Assembly: GCA_009823505.1 (NCBI GenBank)
Contig: VZQC01004719.1
Span: 868,722-932,721, forward strand
Direction: 5' to 3'
Length of the DNA: 64,000 nucleotides
Origin: Rhizomys pruinosus
Lineage: Eukaryota > Chordata > Mammalia > Rodentia > Spalacidae
Below the pieces are notes generated by a model. It ran no database searches, was not told where the DNA came from, and was given only the letters and a program-made list of their open reading frames with translations. Positions 45,237 to 57,007 of the stretch are shown in pieces; position 1 is the first letter of the stretch; each line of letters starts with the position of its first letter. Made by a program: the position numbers and the translations under genes.

Positions 45237-46124
45237 TGTGGCCAAGGAGATGTTGGCTAGGGGATCCAAACCCCCACAAAAGGTAAAGGCTCCTTGCATC
45301 CAAACTGGGATATCTGCAGGAATAGAGGTGATAAGGCCCTGCTGTTGAAGAACTGATATAAGCATGGGAAAGATGTATGGAGACCGCACTTGCAAGCATA
45401 CGGATGGTGTCTGGAATGCCAGAGAGTGTTACCAAAGGCCACTAAACCAATAAAGCAAATATAGGTCTCCTTGAGTCAAGCAAGACTCCTCTGTCAGCAC
45501 CAGCTACACCTTACCTGCCTGGAAATACTATGCAGCAGTGGCAGCCATATGTCTGTATATCCCAAATTTAATTGGCTATCAGCTCTCTCCTTGTAGGAAT
45601 AACCCACGGCTGATGCCACAAGCTTACATCCTCTAATGGTTAGGAGATGTTATAAACCACATGAAGACCCTGTTCTACTTAACAGAAGAAAATGTAATTC
45701 ATGGATTAACATACCATCCAAACATCTGTGTCTATACCTAAGTAACCTACCATAACAATTAGTGATGTTTAAATACCTATATATCTAATTGAGTGTGCTT
45801 CATTAGTAGGATTGAAAGGCTATATATTATACTGTTTAAATCCCTATATATCTAATTGCATGTGCTTCATTAGTAGGATTGAAAGGTTATGCCTGGACAA
45901 GCTGGCATCCCATGAAAGAAAACAGCCAGAATTGACTAGAGACCAAGACAACAGCTCCAGAGAAAGTAGACTGTCTTGCTTCTCATCCACCTGTGCCCCT
46001 TTTCTAAGCCTAGGGAACAATCTGTGGAAGAGGGGGTGTGGTAGAATGTAAGGGCTGAGATTGGGGTGAATGGTGAAACTACAACAATATAGACTGGACA
46101 CTCATTTGATCAACTTGGTTTGGG
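45237..46124 (+). mobile_element. Twin-primed L1: inverted 5' segment, plus strand
   Basis: L1 3'UTR in sense from GCCAAGGAGATGTTGGCTAG to GGACACTCATTTGATCAACTTGG. Relative to the intact 47-48 kb copy, about 60 bases between the two segments are missing. Within it, at about 45,790-45,890, a short duplication repeats TAATT..TGTGCTTCATTAGTAGGATTGAAAGG. Both segments and the single TSD pair are explained by one insertion with 5' inversion. Confidence 0.93.
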
Positions 46125-46136
46125 CAGAAATATTTT

Positions 46137-46569
46137 AAGAAAATATGAATGAATCTAGGGAAATAATACTGATAGCCAAATCATGAAGCATATTTTTCTT
46201 TTTTCAGGCAATAAAATATTGTATGACAAAAAGCTTGTATGTCATGCTAAAAACAAGTAAAAATGAGCTCTGTTTATCTTTAAGAAGTTGTCGTACAGAG
46301 GGTATTTACATAGAGTCAAAAATAGTTGGGCTTTACCCTAATGTGTGAATGAAATTCATTAATAGCATTGTTGACTGGCTATCCTTCTTTAGGACTGATG
46401 TAAACAATTTGAAAGAGAGCATTGTGATATGTAATTTAGCCTAGCTAAACATCTCTCTCTAGTTCTTTTTTTTTTTTTTTTCTGTAGGCCACTAATCCTC
46501 ATATTACTGCTCCAAATCTTAACATATCAACTGTGATAAGTTTGCCATCATTATCATGTAAATTATAGT
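46137..46569. other. Non-coding sequence, no recognised element
   Basis: No gene or repeat recognised. Confidence 0.45.
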
Positions 46570-46575
46570 GTCTTC

Positions 46576-47162
46576 TGTGGGGTCATCAGCAGCCCACAAA
46601 CCTCTGGGTGGCAGTCTCACTACCATAGTGAGAGAACCTGGATGGCAATGAGGTGGGTGGTGGGAGGAAGCAGAGAAGAACTGGAGCATCACCTTGAATC
46701 TGGGGGACTGAAGAGGACCAGGGAGCAGGCATCTGGGGGGCAAGCTCATTTTATTGCAGGAAGCTTAGGGACTTATATATAGCAGTTTTGGTGGGCTCTT
46801 GAGAAGGATGTGAGTGGGATAGAGGGAAAGTTTACATGCACTTTGCAATGGCTAAGTTTTAAGTAGGGTGCACCATTTGTCTCTTGAGATTAGGCTTTTA
46901 TGGAGGATGTCCCATTTGTAAGCTGAGACTAAGGTGTATGTGTGTATGTGTGTGTATGTGTCTTTTGTCTCCTGAGAAGAGGGCCAACATTCCTCAGGAA
47001 AGAGAAGCTTAGGAAGCTGCACTTCCCAGTTGGTTGGCTTCAGGAGCCTAATGTCCAAATGGCATGTAGGGGCAGCTTCAACTCCTTCCCACTTTCTGGG
47101 CAATCTGAATAAGAAGCCAACCCAATTACATCTCAGCCATCATGGAAATATCAGGCCCCACA
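46576..47162 (-). repeat. Solo LTR, second class-II-like family, minus strand
   Basis: 587 bases with ends TGTGGGG..CCCCACA and a perfect 6-bp TSD GTCTTC at 46,570-46,575 and 47,163-47,168. On the minus strand: TATATATAAGTCCC (TATA box), then about 25 bases on CAATAAAATGAG (poly(A) signal) and a C/T-rich U5. A TG/CA tract at 46,930-46,965 lies in U3. Different from the LTR family of copies 1-3. Confidence 0.95.
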
Positions 47163-47239
47163 GTCTTCTAAAACTTAAACTAGCCCCAGATAATGACAGC
47201 ACCATAAAATGTGCCAGTATGGAAGGGAGAAATTCCACA

Positions 47240-48655
47240 AGGTTGCACCCATACATTAGGTTTTAAAACGAGAGACTTTCTTACCTCTTCCCCATAGAAC
47301 AAGGAGAAATATGATGATGATGATGAGGTCGTTCTCCAACTGTAAATTGGAGCCAACTGTTATAGAGGTAATCTCTTATAAAACCAGTAAAACTGCCTTC
47401 TTTAATCGACTAATAGACATAGGAACTGTGAAAAGGATTATTCTCTATTCAGAACCAAATATAATACTAAAGTCTCCGTAAGCTATGCACTTAAGCAAAA
47501 TATATTAATACAGGAGCTCTGACATCAGCAATGGATTATTCTACCAAGGAGATGTTGGCCAGGGGATCCAAGCCCCCACAAATGGTAAAGGCTCCTTGCC
47601 TCTAAACTGGGATATCTGCAAGAAGAGAGGCGATAAAGCCCTGCTGTCAAAGACCTGATGTAAACATGGGAAAGATGTATTGAGACCACACTTGCAAGTA
47701 TACAGATGGTATCTGGAATACCAGAGAGTGTTACCAAAGGCCACTAAACCAATAAAGCAAATATAGGTCTCCTTGAGTCAAGCAAGACTCCTCCATCAAC
47801 ACCAGCTACACCTCACCTGCCTGGAAATACTGTGCAGCAGTGGCAGCCATATGCCTGTATATCCCAAATCTAATTGGTTATTAGCTCTCTCCTTGAAGGA
47901 ATAACCCATGGCTGATGCCACAAGCTTACATCCTCTAATTGTTAGGAGATGTTATAAGCCACAGTAAGACCCTGTCATATTTAACATAAAAAATGTAATT
48001 CATGGATTAACATACCATGCAAACATCTGTGTCTACACCAAATAACCTACCATAACAATTAGTACTGTTTAAATACCTATATATCTAATTGCTTGCGCTT
48101 CATTAGTAGGATCAAAAGGTTATTCCTGGACAAACTGTTAGCCCATGAAAGGAAACAGCCAGAATTGACCAGAGACCAAGACAACAGCTCCAGAGAAAGT
48201 AGACTGCTTTGCTTCTCATCCATCTGTGTCCCTTTTCTAAGCCTAGGGAACAATCTGCGGTAGAAGGGTCATGGTAGAATGTAAGGGCTGTGATTGGGGT
48301 GAAAGGTGAAACTACAGCAATACAGTCTGGACACTCATTTGATCAACTTGATTGAACATACAAGCCCCCCCTCCCCATGCTGGATGGTGGGACCCATGGG
48401 CTGTGTGTGTTTGGGCACAACTGCTTGCAAATTGGTTTTACATGAAGGACGCTTGTACTCACAAATTATTACTTAATGTTAAAAAATGAAAAAAAAATGA
48501 GAGAAAGATGAAGAACAGTTATGGCAGAATGCATGATCTGGGATGGGGTGGGGTGGGGTGGGGTGGGGGGAAGGGAAAGGGAAATATGCCTTAACAGATT
48601 TGGAAAATGATGTATGAAATACACAAAGCATCAATAAAAAGTGAAAAAAAAAAGA
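47240..48655 (+). mobile_element. L1 3'UTR, type A, 5'-truncated, plus strand (best reference copy)
   Basis: About 1.4 kb of uninterrupted L1 3'UTR in sense ending in the G-rich tract (48,541-48,580), ATGTATGAAATACACAAAGC and ATCAATAAAAAG plus a poly(A) tail. It has few indels relative to the other copies. A short plus-strand frame near 47,400-47,480 reads LIDIG at 47,408-47,422. No other coding content. Confidence 0.93.
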
Positions 48656-48741
48656 GTTACAGGCAAGTAGCAAATACTGAAAGAGAATCCATTTTCTCTG
48701 GGGATGAGCTCCACTAACTGGACTAAATGGACTCAGTAAAG

Positions 48742-48772
<31 letters not shown>

Positions 48773-49418
48773 TGCACAATGTGTGTTTGGGTGCGTGTGT
48801 ACCTAACAATTATAATTTTAAAAGATTTAATTATATTGAGAGGAACTATGGAAGGAGTTGCAGTGTAGAGAGGGAGAGAGAGAAATAATGCAAATGCTGT
48901 ACTCATGTATAAAAATACTCAAATAAATAATTTAGTTGAAAAAATTTGAGCTAGACAATCCACAATTCCCCATGAGGAAGTATCATTAAGTCACATCCCC
49001 AGGGGCTTGATCTGCTCCCAGAGCTCCCACTACTGCTAGACTTGCTGGAAGTGTGTTATACACATGTGTAACCCCTCTAGAACTTTTAGCAATTCAATTT
49101 GTTCCATGTATTTTTTAAATAATTTCCATTCCTCTTAAGTCTCATCTGAACATACATCTAAATCTAATATTCTTCCTTGGACAGGGGTGTCTTAGGGACA
49201 GACTTTCTTCATCTGATATACTGATCCCCTCCACCTCTGACAGGGCTTTCTTACCAATGAGGCTTCCTTCTTCTGATCTAATGTTCCTCTGTGGAGATGA
49301 GTGTCTTAGTGGGAGACTTTCTTAGTTTACAGACACTCTTAAGAGAGAAAATAAAATTTGGATGAAATCCTTGAGCACTAGAGCTTTGATCAAAGTATGA
49401 AGAAATTAAGCATATAAT
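48656..49418. other. Non-coding sequence with (CA)n tract
   Basis: (CA)n at about 48,742-48,768. No gene or other repeat recognised. Confidence 0.5.
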
Positions 49419-49434
49419 TAAAGTGTCTTAAATA

Positions 49435-49679
49435 GGGGGCTGGAGAGATGGCCTAGTGGTTGAGAGCACTGACCGCTCTTACAGAGGACCCGGGTTCGAT
49501 CCCCAGCACCCACATGGCGGCTGAGAACCGTCTGAAACTCCAACTCCAGGAGAACTCCAGTTCCAGGGGAATCTGACACCCTCTTCTGACCTCCGCGGCA
49601 TTGCACGACACGGGTGCACAAACCTACATGCAGACAGTACACTCATACACATACAAAAATAAATAAAATTAAAAAAAAA
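49435..49679 (+). repeat. SINE B2, plus strand (duplicated-block subtype)
   Basis: GGGCTGGAGAGATGGCCTAG, B box GGTTCGATCCC (about 49,493-49,503), tandem AACTCCAACTCCAGG/AACTCCAGTTCCAGG blocks and a CATACAAAAATAAATAAA terminus. Perfect 16-bp TSD TAAAGTGTCTTAAATA at 49,419-49,434 and 49,680-49,695. Confidence 0.98.
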
Positions 49680-49695
49680 TAAAGTGTCTTAAATA

Positions 49696-50377
49696 AAATT
49701 TCTCAACAAAGAAACTACTTATAAAATATGTTAGTCAAACTATAGAAATATTCAAAGTCATGTATGTATAATATATCTATATATATATGACATTAAATTC
49801 ATTCATTTTTTAACTCATTCATTTGTATTCTCACTAAATATTTAATTGGATGAATTCCTGTTATTTCACGCAAAACAGACACTATTTCTAAATTCTGAAC
49901 TATTTAGAGTCCTTATGTATAATCCCAACAGTGGAAGAATATATTTCAAAAATCATCAGAGGTAACACAAGAGATACTCTAGGACAGAGAACAGCAGGGG
50001 ATTGAGTGCAAAATGGGTTTTCTAACTTTTAAGAGTAGTATGGCAGGCAAGTATGCATGTAGGTAGGTGGGTATGTAGCAGATGACTCCTTTAGGATTTC
50101 CCCCCTCTTTTTTCTTTCTTTTTTCTTCCATGGTTCACAGTAAGCCTCAGCAGTACTGCGTTTTTGCATTTGAGCATGAGGAGCAATGAGCTAAATAAAC
50201 CCATTCCTTTCTAAATCGCTTGGTCTCATTTTCTTTATTATACTGACCCAAAACACATGACAGTGCTAGGAGAAACAAACAAACAAACAAACAAACAAAC
50301 AAATCACAGGAAATAATTTTTATAGGGTTGGTTTAGGATAAAGGTTTTAATGGAAATTGATGACAAGACATATGGTC
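49696..50377. other. AT-rich non-coding sequence with (CAAA)n
   Basis: (CAAA)n at about 50,273-50,303. No gene recognised. Confidence 0.5.
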
Positions 50378-50394
50378 TGATTCCAAATATTCTT

Positions 50395-52480
50395 TTTTTT
50401 TTATTAATTTATTGAGGCTTTGTGCATTTCGTACATCATTTCCCATTCAGATCTAGGCATATTTCCCTTTCCCTTCCCCCACCCCCCACCCCACCCCAGA
50501 TCATGTATTTTGCATAACTGTCCTGCATTTTCAAGTTTTTTTTTTTCATTTAAAAAAAAAAAATCCATGAGTACAAGCATCCTTGTGCAAAACCAATCTA
50601 CAGACTGTTGTGCCCAAACCCCCCACAGTCCCACCATCAGGGGGGTGACAGGTTGTTTGTTCAATCAAGTTGATCAAATGAGTGTCCAGACTACATCGCT
50701 GTAGTTTCACCGTTCACCCCAATCAGCCTTTACATTCTACCAGCCCCCTCTTCCGCAGATTGTTCCCTAGGCTTAGAAAAGGGGCACAGGTGGATGAGAA
50801 GTAAAACTGTCTCTCTCTCTGGAGCTGTTGACTTGGTTCTGGTCAATTCTGGCTGTTTCCTTCATGGGCTGACAGTTTTTTAGAGGAGTACCTTTCGATC
50901 CTACTAATGAAGCACAACAATTAGATTATAGGTATTTAAGCAGCACTAATAGTTATGGTAGGTTACTTTGGCATAGGCACATATGTTTGGATGATATGTT
51001 GATCCATGAATTAATTTTTACCCCCTGATAATATGAACGGTCTTACTGTGGCTTATAACATCTCCTAACCTGTAGAGGAAGTAGGCTTGTGGCATCAGCC
51101 ATGGGTTATTCCTCCAAGGGAGAGCCAATAGCAATTTAGATTTTGATATACAGGCACATGGCTGCCTCTGCTGCACAGGATTTCAGGAGGTGAGGTGTAG
51201 CTGTGCTGACGGTGGAGTCTTGCTTGACTCAGGGAGACCCGTATTTGCTTTTTTTTTTTTTTTTAGTGGCCTTTGGTACACTCTCTGGCATTCCAGAGGC
51301 CATCTTGACACTTGATGTGCGGGTCTCAATACATCCCTCCCATGTTACCGTCAGGTCTTCGGCAGCAGGGTCTTATCGCCTCTCCTCTGCAGGTATCCCA
51401 ACTTAGGGGCACTGGAGCCCTTACCTTTTGTGGGGCCTTGGATCCCCTGGCCAAACATCCACCTGGTTAGACCATCATGCTGATGTAGAGCTCCGCGATT
51501 AATATACTTTGCTAAGTGCATAAGCCCAAGGACTTTAGTATTATTTTGGTTCTGAACCGAGTATAATCCTTTTTCACAGTTCTTTGTCTATTAGTCAATT
51601 AAAGAAGGCATTTTTACTGGTTTTATAGAGATACCTCTATAATAGTTGTCTCCAATTTACAGTGGAGAACGACATCATCATCGTCATATTTCTCCTTGTT
51701 CTATGGGGGGGGAGGCAAGAAAATCAATCAAAACCTTTGTTGCACCTCAGAAGGTATAAGTTTCATTAGACTCACTTATAAATAGTTGTTACATGTAGGA
51801 TCCACAGAAGGGTTCGATGTTTAGCAGTCTGAGGCTTTTCTTCCTTTCAATGTTCAGACGGGTCAACCTTTCAGTTGCCACTTTTTGTACATCCTACTCA
51901 ATGCAAGCTGTATCTTTCTTTCTCAGCGTTAAGTTGGTGACATTTTGTCTGTTGGAAAAACAAATCTTTTCCCTAGTTAGTTTTAGATTTGAATTGCAAG
52001 GTTTTGACTAAAAGGTTCATGTCTGTCTGTATCCCCCCCCCTTTTTTACACCCATGAGTCTCCAGAAGACAGTTGTATTATACATAACTATAGGGTGGAA
52101 TCGAGGCACAGATTTATCAAATTCACCCATGTTGTTTTGGGTTACTATATATGATTAACTTGTGGAAGCAAACTTAATTTTTACATTAAATCATCTTTAT
52201 AAAGAGAATGCTGCAAGGTGATACTGTACAACAGGAAAATTATAGAGACACATTTGTATGTGCCAATCCCAAAGTTATTGCTCACAGATTTTGTGTAAAA
52301 AAATGTGGGACAACAGTGAATTATAACTACATTTAACTCTCAATGCATTACCGTTTTTATCAGAGTCTGTAAACCAATGTTGTTTAATATACACATTTAC
52401 TTTTACTAAGTCCTTAAACACCATGTATCATGTAGACAATGTCTAGGCGAAACTGAGTACTTTGCTGAACTCCCATCAAT
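50395..52480 (-). mobile_element. Twin-primed L1: complete 3'UTR segment, minus strand
   Basis: The whole ~2.1 kb L1 3'UTR in antisense, from poly(T) and the type A terminus to CTCCCATCAATAAA near 52,480. Together with 52,481-53,848 it forms one insertion bounded by a perfect 17-bp TSD TGATTCCAAATATTCTT (50,378-50,394 and 53,849-53,865). Many one-base gaps relative to the 47-48 kb copy. Confidence 0.95.
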
Positions 52481-53848
52481 AAATATGCCTTGATCGAATA
52501 TACATCGAAACTTATAAAAAACTATACTACAGGGCTATGTCATAAAAACAGCTGGTACTGGCACAAAAACAGACCAGTTGCCCAATGGAATAAAACTGAA
52601 CGTTCCAACCTGAGCTCATACAATTTCAGCCACCTCCTATTTGACAAGTGGGCCAAGAAGACACAATGGAGGAAAGACAGCTTCTTCAGCAAGTGGGTGT
52701 TGGCAAAACTGGATCTCACTTGTAGAAGAGATAAATTAAACCCCTACTTTCACCTGTAAAGGTTAACTCCAGATGGACCAAAGACCTCAACATGAAACCC
52801 AAAACTCTGGAGGTGATAGAAAGAGAAGCTTGGCAGCGAGACTACAAGACATAGGCGTAGGAAAAAGACTTCCTAAATCAGACATCGCTGCACAAGAAAT
52901 AGATCGACAATTGACAAATGGGACCTCATTAAACTCAAAAGCTTCTGTACATCAAAGAAGCAATAAGGAAGTGAGAGAAGACCCACAGAGTGGGAGGAAA
53001 CCCTACAGCAGATACATCTGACAAAGCATTAATTTCCAGAGTATACAAAGCTACTCAAAAACAAAGACGAAAGAAAACGAATCACTCAAAAGATGGCGCA
53101 AAGACTACTGAATAGAGACTTACAGAGGAGGAATTAGAGATGGCCGAGACAACCTCTTAGAACTGTTCAACATCTCTGATAATTAGGAAATGCAAATTAA
53201 AAACATTTAGAGATTATCACCTTACTCCAATAAGACTGGCTAGGATCAGGAACACGACATGATACAAATGCTGGAGAGGTTGCGGGGAAAGGGGAACACT
53301 AATCCATTGCTGGTGGAATTTAACTTGTACAGCCACTATGGAAAGCAGTGTGGAGAACCCTTAAAAGACTCAAAATGAGCCTTCCATTTGCACTCCCGTT
53401 CATATCCCCCTCCTGGGTTCCTACCCATACACAAACACCATCTAGGCCAATTCGCTTACTCTGACACAGCTATGTTTATTGCAGCTCTGTTCACAATAGC
53501 AAAAAGCTGGAACCAGCCCAGGTGCCCCTCAACTGACGAGTGGATAGAGAAAATGTGGTACATGTATACAATGGAGTTCTATGCAGCAGTAAAGAGGGAC
53601 AACATCATGAACTTTGCAGGTAAATGGATGGAGCTGGAAGACATTATGTTAAGTGAAGTAACACAGTCCCAGAAAAACAAACGACAAATGGTGTCCCTCA
53701 TATGTGGATGCTAGTACCAACAGCCCAGATATAAATATTTCTCATGGAGAGGGATGCATAGTAAAAGAACAACAACAGAAAGACTGCATCAGAAAACGGA
53801 CTGAAATGGTGAATTGGGAAGGGGGGATGGGTGGGAGAGGGACACGGA
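52481..53848 (+). pseudogene. Twin-primed L1: inverted ORF2 C-terminal third, plus strand
   Basis: L1 ORF2 from a region equivalent to the end of the reverse transcriptase domain (WYWHKNRPVAQWN at about 52,540) through the C-terminal cysteine motif (TGCTGGAGAGGTTGCGGGG, about 53,269) and the terminal block FIAALFTIAKSWNQP to the stop TAG at 53,712-53,714, then about 130 bases of 3'UTR start ending GGGAGAGGGACACGG. Frame is lost repeatedly by single-base indels. The 108-residue frame at 53,388-53,714 is the intact C-terminal end. Endonuclease domain absent. Confidence 0.95.
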
Positions 53849-53865
53849 TGATTCCAAATATTCTT

Positions 53866-55522
53866 AATTAGATTTAAACAGATTTCCAGAAACACAGATT
53901 ATGGATCAAAAATGTGCAATGGTTTGGGAGAATGAAGTTGCCATCATTGACGTTTCATATATTTTGAATAAAGGAGAATCTGGAGGGGAATCTACAGTTT
54001 AGTTTCACCAAGCATGCAGAACATCTATAGCTACCAAACTATGAGTCAAAATCACTGCGAATTCCTTCAAGGCATGTAATAGTCCAACTTTTTCTTTGTT
54101 GAAAATACAGGCCTTAAATAGTATACAATTGCATCTGGTATTTTCAAGAATTGCAATGTAAGGAAGTTATACTTGAAAAGCTGAAGAAGTCACTCAAGTT
54201 GATTGTTTTTTAATTTCCTTTTGATAAATTTAATGTCTATACAATAACCTTTGTCAGATAAGAACTCAAGATGTTGGGCCGGTATTAAGAATGTAAGGCC
54301 ATTTTTGAAATTTACTACATCATCATAGCCTGTGTTAAATCTTCTATACATAAACTATATGTCAGTTCTATGATTTTTTCAATGAATTTTAATTCAATTT
54401 ATTGAATTTTTGTGTATTTCATACAATATACCTTAATAATATCTAGACCCTATACCATGATTATTCATGGAAAATGAAGAGTTATCATTAAGTATACTCA
54501 TATTTATTGGTCAAGAAGTAAAATGTAAACTTTCTCAATATTTTATATGTGTATTCACATTCAAGAGTAGGGGAAATGCCAAGTGTAAGGACACTTGCAA
54601 TACTTATCTACATACATATTAAATACATATACACTTTTATTACCTTGAAAAGTTGTCTGAAGATATTCAATGTTATTTGGGCATGTGCCTTCTGACAATT
54701 ATTCTGCAAGGTCCCTTGAAATGCCTCCTAATAATCCTGCACAGGTGTGGCGTAGGACCACTGTGTTCAGCTCTATGCTGTATTTGTTTCTATTCAATGG
54801 ATTATAAAGCTCAGAACATGATTTAGTTGCTTGAGTCTCAGAAGACAAGATAAACAACTTATAGTGAGGTGACATTCACCCAAATAAAGCAGATCTCCCC
54901 TAAGAAGGCACATATTTTTCACTAAACATGATTTCCTGAGATGTAATGTCATAGATATGTCTTTGTATGTAAAACATAGCTGCTGAAGTGGAGAGAAAAA
55001 GAAAACAGACTTATTCAGCCTCGACCTTATTGTTTCCTATGGCAGCAACACATTCAATTCCAACCTGTGACTGCAGAGTAGGATGTGAAATGCATCAGAA
55101 ATGACAGCTAGTAGGCTGGTCTTCAGTTTAGTATATCTGACTTCTGTCTAGAGTCAATGGACCAGCTCAGATTGGATCTAGCTTGAACAGGAAGGTACAA
55201 TATGCCCCATACCATCTCCTAAACAGAGTGGGGAGCGTTATAGGGTTCTCATCCAAAATTGTGATTACAAAATGCAATTTTACATTTTTCTCTTTTCACG
55301 GAGAACAAATTCTCCTCTGCCTGACTCCAAAGAATGTGATTGAAGAAGCAAGTAACACATGTTCTGTCTTGTTATTAGGATTGGTAAATGGGTCTCTATT
55401 TAGCTAGAATATCCTATTGCACACACACACACACACACATACACACACACACACACACAAACACACCTAAGACACATAGGTACTGTGTGCATTAGGAAAG
55501 CTCACTCCAAAATCATGGATTT
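53866..55522. other. AT-rich sequence with an old L1 terminus and (CA)n
   Basis: An old antisense L1 terminus is recognisable at about 54,370-54,470 (ATTTATTGAATTTTTGTGTATTTCATAC). (CA)n at about 55,420-55,465. No gene recognised. Confidence 0.5.
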
Positions 55523-55740
55523 GGGGGCTGGGGAGATGGCTCATCAGTTAAGAACACTTACTGCTCTTACAGAGTGCCAGTGTTTGGTTCTCAGCACCTG
55601 CAGGACAGATGGTAACTCATTGCTACTGCAGTTACAGTAGATCTGACACACTATTCTAGTTTCACTGGATACCTACCAGGCATGCATGTGTTGCATATCC
55701 ATCCACATGGGGGCTCACAAATACATATAAAAGGGAATGT
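55523..55740 (+). repeat. B2/B3-like SINE, plus strand, diverged
   Basis: GGGGCTGGGGAGATGGCTCATCAGTTAAGAAC, TTTGGTTCTCAGCACCTGC and CAGGCATGCATGTGTTGC follow the tRNA-derived SINE order of an older B3-type element. Confidence 0.85.
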
Positions 55741-56298
55741 ATTAGAACCCATATTGCTTCTCTCAAAAAGGTAAGAATAGATATGAAAACTGTTTGAGGA
55801 ATAAATAATGGAAATAGATGTGATATGAATATTTGGAGGAAGCTTAATATCTCCTCATTCCTCTTCTACTGAAATTCTTGTCTAATTATGAGAATAATAC
55901 AAAAATGTTTGTAGGCTGAACTTTTGAAGTTGGATAATCTAGAAAATCATATATTATGTAGGAAAAAGAAGAGAGTGTAAACAGTGTACTATGTGGGCAA
56001 TTTGATCATGTACCTGTTAGAAAGGTCAGAATTTCCCTAAACTGCTACTTCCTTGGAATTCTATGCACCCTAGATACATGAAATGAATTTGGCAGAAATG
56101 GGCACAGTGGTCTAGAGATGTGGACAAGTATTGTTTGACAAGGTTATGAAATGCCTGTAACCTGGGAAACACCCAGATATATTAACATTCAACCATGTCA
56201 ATATAAACTGTAGACTGAGAGAGAGGCATGCAAAGACTTCAGGAGCTGGAGGACAGGCAAGTGCTTCCTGAGCCACTGAAATCTACAGAAGAATGTGT
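55741..56298. other. Non-coding sequence, no recognised element
   Basis: No gene or repeat recognised. Confidence 0.45.
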
Positions 56299-56313
56299 GC
56301 AAGTATTTTCTTT

Positions 56314-56498
56314 ATAGTTTTTATTTTATTTATTTTTATTTTTTTATATTTTTTTTGTCTTTTCGAGACAGGGTCTCCCTTTAGCCCCAGCTGTCCTGGA
56401 ACTCACTCTGTAGACCAAGCTAGCTTTGAACTCACAAAGATCCACCTGCCTCTGCCTCCCGCGTGCTAGGATTAAAGATGTGCACCACCATGCCTGGC
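56314..56498 (-). repeat. SINE B1, antisense
   Basis: Long T-rich tail, then CGAGACAGGGTCTCCCTTTAG, CTGGAACTCACTCTGTAG, ATCCACCTGCCTCTGCCTCC and CACCACCATGCCTGGC. TSD GCAAGTATTTTCTTT/GCAAATATTTTCTTT (one mismatch) at 56,299-56,313 and 56,499-56,513. Confidence 0.97.
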
Positions 56499-56644
56499 GC
56501 AAATATTTTCTTTCACATCTTTTCTCCTATACAAACAAAGGGGAAAGTGACTGTACTTCTATTATCTGGAATAATGCTAACAAAATGACAGACAATATAC
56601 ATACATAAGCACTAAGTATTAAGTTTTATGCATATTTGGTTAGA

Positions 56645-57000
56645 ATTATGCAGGTACAAACCCCAAATAAGAGAAAGACGAAGACCAGGCTTAGATAACT
56701 TAAGGATTTACTTAATAAATAACCAGGCCTGGGCAGGATGTTGTTGGAAAGTGGCAGCCAGGAGCAAAGATGGCATCTGGGGCAGGCCCTTGCAAAGGTC
56801 CTGAGTGGAACATCAGGTAAAAAGGAAGTGAGGTCATTGACTGACAGCTTCTGGGGAGAGTGGGGGATCTGTGTGCCCCAAATGCTGGAAGGACCAGACC
56901 TAACAGTCCAGCCTTTTTGTTATAATAGGGAAAGGGCATTGTATTCTTTTCTGTAACTACTTCTGGCTAATAGGGGGTGTAGTTGTGTAGTAAGTGAGCA
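56645..57000 (-). repeat. ERV1-type LTR with a piece of interior, minus strand
   Basis: 56,645-56,905 aligns with the 28.6/31.4 kb LTRs at both ends (TTATG..AATAAGAG..GACCAGG..GATTTACTT and CCTAACA). The sequence just right of it (CCAGCCTTTTTGTTATAATAGGG..TTTTCTGTAACTACTTC) matches the interior next to the 28,999 LTR edge (CCAGCCTTTTGGTTTTTATAGG..TTTTCTGTAACTGCTTC). So it is a second, more truncated member of that provirus family: 3' LTR plus about 90 bases of interior. Confidence 0.8.
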
Positions 57001-57007
57001 GTTCCAC

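Noticed and set aside
45237..48655. The ~1-2 kb repeated non-coding unit as an independent ERV or SINE-like family
   Set aside because: Contiguity with the ORF2 stop in three copies, a shared poly(A) terminus and twin-priming structure show that it is the L1 3'UTR.
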